30,949 nt of DNA from a virus, in IMG/VR virus record IMGVR_UViG_3300047276_000094, positions 1 through 30,949 of that record; one strand, given 5' to 3'. The notes beneath the pieces are model-generated. The model saw only the letters and a program-made list of their open reading frames with translations, did no database searches and had not been told where the DNA came from. This document shows positions 25,415-30,949 of this stretch, in pieces. The position numbers were made by a program, and so were the translations under genes. Each line of letters begins with the position of its first letter. Position 1 is the stretch's first letter.

Positions 25415-26194
25415 TTAGGAGATGCCCAACTGTCGCTTTGCTTCAGAGAAGGCATCTCGAAGTGATGTGATGCTTTCAGACATTGCGGAAGCATTCGACG
25501 CTGAAGAGCCTCCAGAGATGATTGTCGCCTGACGCTTCTGCTCAAGGATTGCCGCCTCTTCCGCACTCTTTCGTGCTTCGTAGTCGTTTTTTGCGCCCCT
25601 CTGTGCAAGAACCTTGTCAAACGCAATCTGCTTGAAGACTGCCTCTAGGTCTGTTGAGCCAATAGCCAATGCTCTTGCCACAACTTCACTAGCGTCAAAG
25701 ATTTCGCCGTATCTGTTCTGCAAAGTATTGACGGTCTGCTCCAACTCCTGTAGCGCCTGTGCTTCTTCAAAAGCACGGATGCGCTGGTCAAGAGTCCGAT
25801 ACTGCTGTTCCACTGGGTCCAAGAACTCGTCTTCACCGAAAAACTCGTCCTCTTGCTGGATTCCATAGTGCTGTTGCAGTAAAGCAATCGTTTCAACAGG
25901 ATTGTTATCCAATGCCTGCTGGATTGCCTGAGCAAATGCCAGTTCTTTGCGCTGGTCAGCCAGTTCCTGCGTCTTACGGGTGTAATCCGCCTGTCGCTGA
26001 TAACCAGAGATGGCTTCCTTCAGGGGAACTTCAACTTCTTCACCGCTGACGGAAAGACGAACATACTTGTCGCCAAACTCATCAACATCGAAGTAGTCGT
26101 AAGAAACCTCTTCGGTTGCCGTATCACCATCAAGTTCGACTTGTCCGTCAACTACGGGGTCTACATCGGGTGTGTATTCAAATGTGTCGCTCAT
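25415..26194 (-). CDS. Capsid scaffolding protein
   Basis: This 259-residue protein lies between portal and capsid. The N-terminal 50 residues are very acidic (TPDVDPVVDGQVELDGDTATEE). The rest is predicted helical and charged with coiled-coil features (KTQELADQRKELAFAQAIQQAL; YRTLDQRIRAFEEAQALQELEQTV). The C-terminus (SLRDAFSEAKRQLGIS) is a short helix of the type that binds coat protein. It would template procapsid assembly and be lost before packaging. No protease motif is visible, and no separate maturation protease was found in the window. Confidence 0.85.
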   Translation of the reverse strand: MSDTFEYTPDVDPVVDGQVELDGDTATEEVSYDYFDVDEFGDKYVRLSVSGEEVEVPLKEAISGYQRQADYTRKTQELADQRKELAFAQAIQQALDNNPVETIALLQQHYGIQQEDEFFGEDEFLDPVEQQYRTLDQRIRAFEEAQALQELEQTVNTLQNRYGEIFDASEVVARALAIGSTDLEAVFKQIAFDKVLAQRGAKNDYEARKSAEEAAILEQKRQATIISGGSSASNASAMSESITSLRDAFSEAKRQLGIS

Positions 26195-26242
26195 TGCGCC
26201 TTCCAGAGTCCGATTGGTTGCTCTGTATCTATGTCCAAATCG

Positions 26243-28069
26243 TTACATTGCCTGCGTGTTGTTCAGTGGTGTTCCCTGAGACGCAAGTGTTGCAAGCACT
26301 TGCGGAGGTATTGAACTAGGCATTGGCATGCCACCAGTAGGCGGCATTGGCATCTGTTCAACAGGCATTCCGCCTTCCGCTGGCACAGGAGAACCTTGTG
26401 GTGCGCCCTGCTGTCCCATCATTGGATTGGGAGCGGCAAGGAATGCTTCTGGTGCTTTGACACCAAAGCCAAACTGGAGGATGTGGCGAGCAAGAGCCGC
26501 CATGTCAACAACACCAGCACCAAGGAACGGAGCCATTGCATCAACCATCTGGAGAGCCATCTGACGGCGGAAAGACTCGTTGACTGGCTGAGTAGAACCA
26601 GCCTCAACCTCAAAATCGAAATCTCCCTTGATGTAGTCACGGTCAAACTTGACCCACAAAGGCATGGCGTTAGAACCAACAACACGAGCGGCATGTTCGC
26701 CAGTCAGGTATTGCTGAGCCAAACCAATAAGTCGTGAAGCACACTTAGCGGTTGTACGCTCAATGGTTGCCAGTTTGTCGCTTGTGCGAGCGTTCATGGC
26801 ATCCTGCATCATTGCCGCTTCAGTTGCTGTACGGCTGATTTCAGACGCACCGCCACGCATAAACTCGCCAACACCGCTGATGCGGTCAATGTCTCCGAGA
26901 ATCGTGCTCGACAAGTTGTACATGTCGGGAGGGTTGATTACGGCAGGCATTGGGGCAACAACATTGCCAAGTGGTTCATCGCTGACAACAGGAACCATTA
27001 CATTGTCTTCATCTGACTCCAGAGAAGAACGACCATCACGGTCAAATGCTGATTCCTTGTACAGCCACTTGCGAGAGAAACGCTTTCGATGATTCATCAT
27101 CTGGGTACGAGTTGCGTTCAACTCGTGCTGAAGGGGTTCAATAGCCTCCAACTCTCCCATTGGATAGAAATAATCGGGGATGTCGTAGTTGCGCATCATC
27201 TCATACGGATGACCGTCTGCATAAGGCATCTTTGTGGGGGGAATCAAGAAGTTGTCGCCACCATCGGCAAAGACACACATGATGCCCTTGGAGATGTCGT
27301 AGAACTCCCAGACATCAACAAATCCGTCGCTCTTGTCTCGTGACTGGCGAGGACGGTCACCTTCCTGCGACCACTTTGACCATGTGCTAGGGGAACACTC
27401 TTCCCTTGCCTTCTTGTTGTAGCGTTTGTCGGCCTTGACTTCCATGAGTGGACGGCGAATACGCTGTGCAATCCACTTCATGTCACGCATCGAAGTGGCA
27501 TTGGGGTCTACATACATGTCAAACGGAGAAACACGCTCCAAGAAAGGACGGTCTTCCACAACAACGGTGTCACTCTCGATTGAAGACGCATCCTCTGTTT
27601 CAAGTGCCAGTTCATCAACATAGGCACCCTCCGCAACAGCCTCTGGGTCTACAACCTTGGGCTGTTGCTTCTCAACAAAGCGGTAACCAGCCTTCAACCA
27701 TCCATGACCAATAATCAGAAAGTCGTCAACAGCAAGACGAACTTCTGGCTGGCAGTCATAATGACGCCACCAGTAGTTGATGATTGCTTCAGTAATCGTT
27801 GCACGGTCTGCGTCTTGTGGACGGCGTGCACCAACCGTAATCTTCGGGTGGTTGACGCTGACAGAAGGTCCAATCACATTCACAGTAGAGAAAGCAATGT
27901 TGACAAGAAGCCTGTCTTCGTTTGACAGCGTGTCGTAATGCTTGCCTCTGTAGAGGTCAATCATTCGACCCCAAAGAGCGTCATACTTCTCTTCACGCCT
28001 CCAGCGCTTAGATTGGTCGACCTGCTTGCGATACCTTGCAAGCATGTCTTTATGGGAAGGACGAGCCAT
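26243..28069 (-). CDS. Portal protein
   Basis: This 608-residue protein has the size and order of podovirus portals. It begins with a basic helical region (RKQVDQSKRWRREEKYDALWGRM). YRGKHYDTLSNEDRLLVNIAFSTVNVIGPSVSVNHPKI (40-77), FLERVSPFDMYVDPNATSMRDMKWI and DIDRISGVGEFMRGG are typical portal segments. The C-terminus is Pro/Met/Gly/Gln-rich and disordered (NPMMGQQGAPQGSPVP, EQMPMPPTGGMPMP). It forms the 12-mer through which DNA enters and leaves. Its start overlaps the holin stop (TGATG). Confidence 0.88.
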   Translation of the reverse strand: MARPSHKDMLARYRKQVDQSKRWRREEKYDALWGRMIDLYRGKHYDTLSNEDRLLVNIAFSTVNVIGPSVSVNHPKITVGARRPQDADRATITEAIINYWWRHYDCQPEVRLAVDDFLIIGHGWLKAGYRFVEKQQPKVVDPEAVAEGAYVDELALETEDASSIESDTVVVEDRPFLERVSPFDMYVDPNATSMRDMKWIAQRIRRPLMEVKADKRYNKKAREECSPSTWSKWSQEGDRPRQSRDKSDGFVDVWEFYDISKGIMCVFADGGDNFLIPPTKMPYADGHPYEMMRNYDIPDYFYPMGELEAIEPLQHELNATRTQMMNHRKRFSRKWLYKESAFDRDGRSSLESDEDNVMVPVVSDEPLGNVVAPMPAVINPPDMYNLSSTILGDIDRISGVGEFMRGGASEISRTATEAAMMQDAMNARTSDKLATIERTTAKCASRLIGLAQQYLTGEHAARVVGSNAMPLWVKFDRDYIKGDFDFEVEAGSTQPVNESFRRQMALQMVDAMAPFLGAGVVDMAALARHILQFGFGVKAPEAFLAAPNPMMGQQGAPQGSPVPAEGGMPVEQMPMPPTGGMPMPSSIPPQVLATLASQGTPLNNTQAM

Positions 28070-28260
28070 CAGACCTCAGCCTCAAACTCGGTTGTGTACG
28101 CCTCAACCGTGCGATACACGAGGTTGAGAACTGCGCTCACGCCTGCGGCAATAGCCATCTTCCACGCCGACACATCGAGAACAGCGCTCGACAGCGGGGT
28201 GGAGAGTGCACCAAATGCGAAAGTGGCGACAGCCCTCTTGATTGCATCCTGATAGGTCAT
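28069..28260 (-). CDS. Putative holin (actinophage r1t-like type)
   Basis: This 63-residue protein has a short N-terminus with KRAVATFAFGALSTPLSSAVL (8-28) and a second hydrophobic segment WKMAIAAGVSAVLNLVY (33-49). The end is charged (RTVEAYTTEFEAEV). The pattern AxxTFxxG...LDVSxWKxAxxAGxxAxLNxV is that of actinobacteriophage holins. It would form the membrane lesions that release the endolysin. It overlaps both neighbours (ATGA upstream, TGATG downstream). Its position between terminase and portal, not beside the endolysin, is unusual. Confidence 0.75.
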   Translation of the reverse strand: MTYQDAIKRAVATFAFGALSTPLSSAVLDVSAWKMAIAAGVSAVLNLVYRTVEAYTTEFEAEV

Positions 28261-28508
28261 ACCTTTTCTCCAGTCTTGGTTCGGTATTTAGTTTCCGAAA
28301 TGTGGCTCCTGAGTTCATTTCTGTGCTCTTTGAGTTCCATTTCCAGATTGTCAACTTTCTCGTCAACCTTGTCAAACTTGATAACAAGGTGTTCAAGAAG
28401 TCCTCTTGATTCTGCGTGTTGGCTGGTGTTCTCGTGACGCAATCTCTGGAGAATCACTACAACAGGTCCAGTGATAACGGCAGTCAGGATTGGCACCCAC
28501 CAATACAT
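28257..28508 (-). CDS. Membrane-anchored coiled-coil protein, holin partner candidate
   Basis: This 83-residue protein has an N-terminal transmembrane segment (MYWWVPILTAVITGPVVVIL, 1-20). A long charged helix follows (LLEHLVIKFDKVDEKVDNLEMELKEHRNELRSHISE, about 37-72) with heptad spacing of Leu/Val. Such one-span coiled-coil proteins accompany holins in actinophages (DUF2746-like) and may regulate lysis timing. It overlaps the holin gene (ATGA). Confidence 0.7.
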   Translation of the reverse strand: MYWWVPILTAVITGPVVVILQRLRHENTSQHAESRGLLEHLVIKFDKVDEKVDNLEMELKEHRNELRSHISETKYRTKTGEKV

Positions 28509-28511
28509 GTG

Positions 28512-28739
28512 TTACACCCAACGACTTCCAACAGGCTGGGGGTCAAGCCCAGCGGAACGAGCATCTGAAATCTGCTTGTCTTGGCGTTCCTTGATGGTTG
28601 GTCCATGGAAGTTCTCTTTGCCATGCACAAACCCAAAGTCGATGGTCTTGATGTGGCACGCAAAGCAGATTGCACCCCTACGAGGGGTGACATCGACCTC
28701 AAACTCTTTAGAACACTTCTCGCATGTAAGAACACTCAC
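28512..28739 (-). CDS. Small zinc-finger protein next to the large terminase
   Basis: This 75-residue protein starts at GTG 28739, 18 nt after the terminase stop. It has two CxxC pairs, CEKC (6-9) and CFAC (25-28), forming a probable zinc ribbon or finger. A charged segment (NFHGPTIKERQDKQISDARSAG) and a PQPVGSRWV end follow. It could bind DNA at packaging or be a small HNH-like remnant, but there is no HNH catalytic His pair. No clear ribosome site is seen before the GTG. Confidence 0.6.
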   Translation of the reverse strand: MSVLTCEKCSKEFEVDVTPRRGAICFACHIKTIDFGFVHGKENFHGPTIKERQDKQISDARSAGLDPQPVGSRWV

Positions 28740-28757
28740 ATAAATAGCGACGAATCG

Positions 28758-30341
28758 TCACCTACGGGTGTTGAAAGAGCCAAGAAACTGTTTCTTCTCC
28801 CTCTGGAGGTCCGCTTTACGCTCAAACCATGCGTATGTTCCCCTTGGGGGCAGTTTGCTTACCTGATACTCGGGAAGAAACACATGTTTCAGCATCTGGT
28901 TGGCAATAGCCAACGACATTGTACGGTCGTCATGAGGAGACCCGTGCATCTTGCCATTGCCTTCACGAACAAAAGTCCTAAGTTCAGCAATGGTTCTTTC
29001 GCAAGTCAGGCTCAAATCCATGTCACGCAACGATTTGGCTAGTTCGTCAATAGCCAAAGGCTTGGAAGCGGAGGTTGTGCGCCAACCCAGAACCTCTGTC
29101 GCCTGTGGTGTTCTCTGTCCAAGTCTGCGCTGACGATAAATGTTCTTGTAGCCAACCCTCTGAAGAGACTTCAGGGTTGTCAAACCGTGGTTGTTGTTCT
29201 CAACACCAATAAGGGCGGTGTTGTAGAACCACCCAATAGCCGCCAACACAGATGAACCAAAGAGGTCGGGGTCTATGTGACCGTGCCAGTGGGCAACGAC
29301 TTTCTCTGTGCTGGCATCAATGATGTGGGCAGACGAATAATCCCCATAGTCGAAACCTTCAGCCACATCCGCCCCGACGCAGTACACATGGTTTGGCTGG
29401 GGAAGTTCCCAGATAGACAATGCTCCACCGTCTTCACGGAACTCATAAACATTTCTGCCCTGCAACTCATGCAAGTAGCCCTTTCGAGGCTGTTCTATGG
29501 GCAACGCCCTAAGAACATCAAGGTCAAAGACTGGTCTACCTGAACGAATAAACGCCTCATCAGGGTCAGATGGGTATTCCTGAGCCAACTGCCAATCAGG
29601 AAGTTCACGCTTCTTCACCTCGTACCAGTCATCATCACGGTCACCAGCAGACCAAGGAAAGAAAATACCCTTGAACGAGTTTGTGCCAGTCTGCGAACCC
29701 ACCCACAACTGATGAAAGATGTTTCCCTCGCCATTGGCTGTACTCAGGAAGACAGCACGACCACCAACATCGATAATAGGTTCAATAGCGGCATAGGCAT
29801 CCTCGGAGTTGGGCAAGAACGCCATCTCGTCCACAAACACCCTAAATACCGCCTCACCACGAGCAGGGTCATTGCCGCTAGGCAAAGACTCGATGTAGGA
29901 CTCATTATTGAAAACCATCTTCAACTGGTTATCGCTAATCAGTGCTGGTCCACGATGACGCATCCACTCAGGCAACATCTTGTAGCCATACTTGGATTTC
30001 TGAAGCAGTTTCGCCGCCTCACGCTCCGTGCGGCTCAACATGACTTCAGGACGGTCTTGCCAGAAGAAGACCTCCCAGAAGGCGAAAGCCGCCGCAAGTG
30101 TCGAGAAACCAATCTGCCTAGCCTTGAGAACAATGGTTTTGCGGTGGGAAATCCATGCTTCAGCGGTTTCACGCTGTGCTGAGCGAACCTCAAACAAAAT
30201 ACGCCCCCGTTCAGGGTGGCGGATGTACCAGTAGTTAGAACAGAAATACTCGAAAGCGTCCGCAAGTTCCTGTGGGGTAGCCCCATCAGGTCCCTTGCAT
30301 AGTCTCCATTCCTTCTCGTTGAGAAGTTCTGTCAGTTCCAA
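28758..30341 (-). CDS. terL: Terminase large subunit
   Basis: This 527-residue protein has both terminase engines. The ATPase shows a deviant Walker A KARQIGFST (73-81), Walker B VFRVFVDE (165-172) and the coupling motif STANG (200-204). The RNase H-like nuclease shows Asp325 in VGADVAEGFDYGDYS, Glu381 in IGVENNNHG and Asp471/472 in HDDRT. It packages DNA into the prohead and cuts it. The start is TTG 30341 with GAGGA 8 nt upstream, overlapping the 40-residue zinc ribbon gene by 10 nt. Confidence 0.93.
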   Translation of the reverse strand: MELTELLNEKEWRLCKGPDGATPQELADAFEYFCSNYWYIRHPERGRILFEVRSAQRETAEAWISHRKTIVLKARQIGFSTLAAAFAFWEVFFWQDRPEVMLSRTEREAAKLLQKSKYGYKMLPEWMRHRGPALISDNQLKMVFNNESYIESLPSGNDPARGEAVFRVFVDEMAFLPNSEDAYAAIEPIIDVGGRAVFLSTANGEGNIFHQLWVGSQTGTNSFKGIFFPWSAGDRDDDWYEVKKRELPDWQLAQEYPSDPDEAFIRSGRPVFDLDVLRALPIEQPRKGYLHELQGRNVYEFREDGGALSIWELPQPNHVYCVGADVAEGFDYGDYSSAHIIDASTEKVVAHWHGHIDPDLFGSSVLAAIGWFYNTALIGVENNNHGLTTLKSLQRVGYKNIYRQRRLGQRTPQATEVLGWRTTSASKPLAIDELAKSLRDMDLSLTCERTIAELRTFVREGNGKMHGSPHDDRTMSLAIANQMLKHVFLPEYQVSKLPPRGTYAWFERKADLQREKKQFLGSFNTRR

Positions 30342-30454
30342 ATGTCGTCCTCGTTGAGTTTGAAATAGGGTCTTTCCCCAGAATCACAGAACGGGCAGGC
30401 ACCCCAGTTTCGTGGGTACTCTTCACCGCAACGGTCGCATTCGACCAGTTCCAT
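30332..30454 (-). CDS. 40-residue zinc-ribbon microprotein between terminase genes
   Basis: This small frame starts at ATG 30454, which shares one base with the small-terminase stop (TGATG), and ends at TGA 30332-30334 inside the terminase start region. The peptide has two perfect knuckles, CDRC (6-9) and CPFC (20-23), followed by an acidic tail (KLNEDDIWN). The overlaps on both sides and the four cysteines argue it is real. It may help DNA recognition at packaging or only couple translation of the two terminase subunits. Confidence 0.65.
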   Translation of the reverse strand: MELVECDRCGEEYPRNWGACPFCDSGERPYFKLNEDDIWN

Positions 30455-30879
30455 CAGACTGCCTTCAGTTTCCTGCTGTCCCGTTCACGAGCGGCTAGAG
30501 CCGCAATCAGTTCATCAAGTTCACTGTCAGACAGTTCAGCCGCTTTCTTGTCGCTCTTGACCTCAATGGTCGGAGGCGACATACGGTTCGTAGCCTGAAG
30601 ATACAGTTGAGCAGACTTCACATCGCCATCAAGGGCACGCTCATAAAGCGTGTCAAGAACTCTCTGCGTTCGTTCTGGTGACCCTTGAATGGCTTGTATG
30701 CGTGTTTCCCACAGGTCTCGAAAGACGGGCTTCTTCTCCCAACGGCGCAGAGTCTTGATGTCGACCTCAAGGTGGTCCGCCATCTTCTGCTTGGAGACGG
30801 GTTGACGCTCAGATGGGGCAGTGCAAAGCCAGTCCAGGTACTCCTGCTGTGCTTGCGTTAGAACCATCTCTTCGCTCAT
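30454..30879 (-). CDS. terS: Terminase small subunit, homeodomain-like HTH
   Basis: The product is 141 residues from ATG 30879. A start at 30903 would put the first codons inside the inverted repeat, and neither start has a good ribosome site. An N-terminal helix-turn-helix (LTQAQQEYLDWL, then SKQKMADHLEVDIKTLRRWEKKPVFRDLW) resembles small terminases that bind the packaging site. Helices for oligomerisation follow (VLDTLYERALDGDVKSAQLYLQATNRM), and the C-terminus is charged (LSDSELDELIAALAARE). It is the first gene of the late operon and precedes TerL, as expected. Confidence 0.8.
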   Translation of the reverse strand: MSEEMVLTQAQQEYLDWLCTAPSERQPVSKQKMADHLEVDIKTLRRWEKKPVFRDLWETRIQAIQGSPERTQRVLDTLYERALDGDVKSAQLYLQATNRMSPPTIEVKSDKKAAELSDSELDELIAALAARERDSRKLKAV

Positions 30880-30892
30880 AAAGAACAGGTGA

Positions 30893-30932
30893 TTTCGTAA
30901 CATAAAGTGATAACGATTCTCAGGTTACGAAT
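30893..30932. promoter_or_regulatory. Inverted repeat TTCGTAAC...GTTACGAA, probable operator
   Basis: TTCGTAAC (30894-30901) and GTTACGAA (30924-30931) are perfect inverted 8-mers about 22 nt apart, just upstream of the small terminase. Together with the start of the window this is the divergent control region if the ends join. The right half (TCAGGTTACG) also occurs, reversed, at 24388-24397. It is a plausible binding site for a phage regulator. No convincing -35/-10 pair could be assigned. Confidence 0.5.
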
Positions 30933-30949
30933 GGGGGGGACTATAGGGG

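Noticed and set aside
28749-28759. GACGAATCGTC palindrome at the terminase stop
   Set aside because: An 11-nt palindrome overlapping a stop codon, with no second copy noticed; not above chance expectation in 31 kb.
30940-30948. T7-type promoter from the ACTATAGGG match
   Set aside because: The upstream TACGA block is 6 nt too far away and no phage RNA polymerase is encoded; kept only as a note on the terminal sequence.
1-30949. Integrase, repressor, CRISPR array, tRNA, insertion sequence
   Set aside because: None could be recognised in any reading frame or in the short intergenic gaps, so a lytic lifestyle is more likely.

Overview
The window looks like a nearly complete or complete genome of a small tailed phage with a short tail (podovirus-like). 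The evidence is a full set of terminase, portal, scaffold, capsid, head-tail adaptor, tail and lysis genes in 31 kb, with no tail tape-measure, tail tube or sheath gene and no integrase. The likely host is an actinobacterium. This rests on small-protein families typical of actinobacteriophages: the WCGPPVCELHDG protein, the Cas4-like nuclease, an actinophage-type holin, and a coiled-coil membrane protein next to the holin. The sequence has roughly balanced base composition, like phages of aquatic actinobacteria recovered from metagenomes. The host is inferred, not shown.

Layout: two convergent gene arrays meet near 6,495. The left arm (56-6,496, + strand) is a tightly overlapped replication and early operon. 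In order it holds a possible DNA-binding protein, a Cas4/RecB-type nuclease, a small protein with a degenerate zinc-ribbon end, a RecA/DnaB-type helicase, an archaeo-eukaryotic-type primase, a conserved actinophage small protein, a RusA resolvase, two small proteins (one nuclease-like), a fusion of sigma-70 region 4 with a DUF1599-type domain, and four very small genes. No DNA polymerase is present, so replication must use the host polymerase or the primase-polymerase.

The right arm (30,879 down to 6,493, - strand) reads as one 24-kb late operon. The order is small terminase, 40-residue zinc ribbon, large terminase, zinc-finger protein, coiled-coil membrane protein, holin, portal, scaffold, major capsid protein, a structured element (likely attenuating terminator), small Cys protein, head-tail adaptor, large tail/stabilisation protein, four fibre-type genes (S74 chaperone, short collagen, long collagen with an Mtd-like N-terminus, FN3 plus glycine-rich), an unknown 366-residue protein, three internal-virion candidates, a giant 2,583-residue internal virion protein covering a quarter of the genome, and last an M15-type endolysin.

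Control signals are sparse. Most genes overlap through ATGA, TGATG or TAATG junctions, which implies translational coupling. The only substantial non-coding DNA is the roughly 125 nt made by the two window ends (divergent promoter/operator region if the ends join) and the roughly 85 nt after the capsid gene. Both carry a TTCGTAAC-type motif. No stretch over 300 nt lacks a gene. No tRNA, CRISPR array, insertion sequence or reverse transcriptase was seen.
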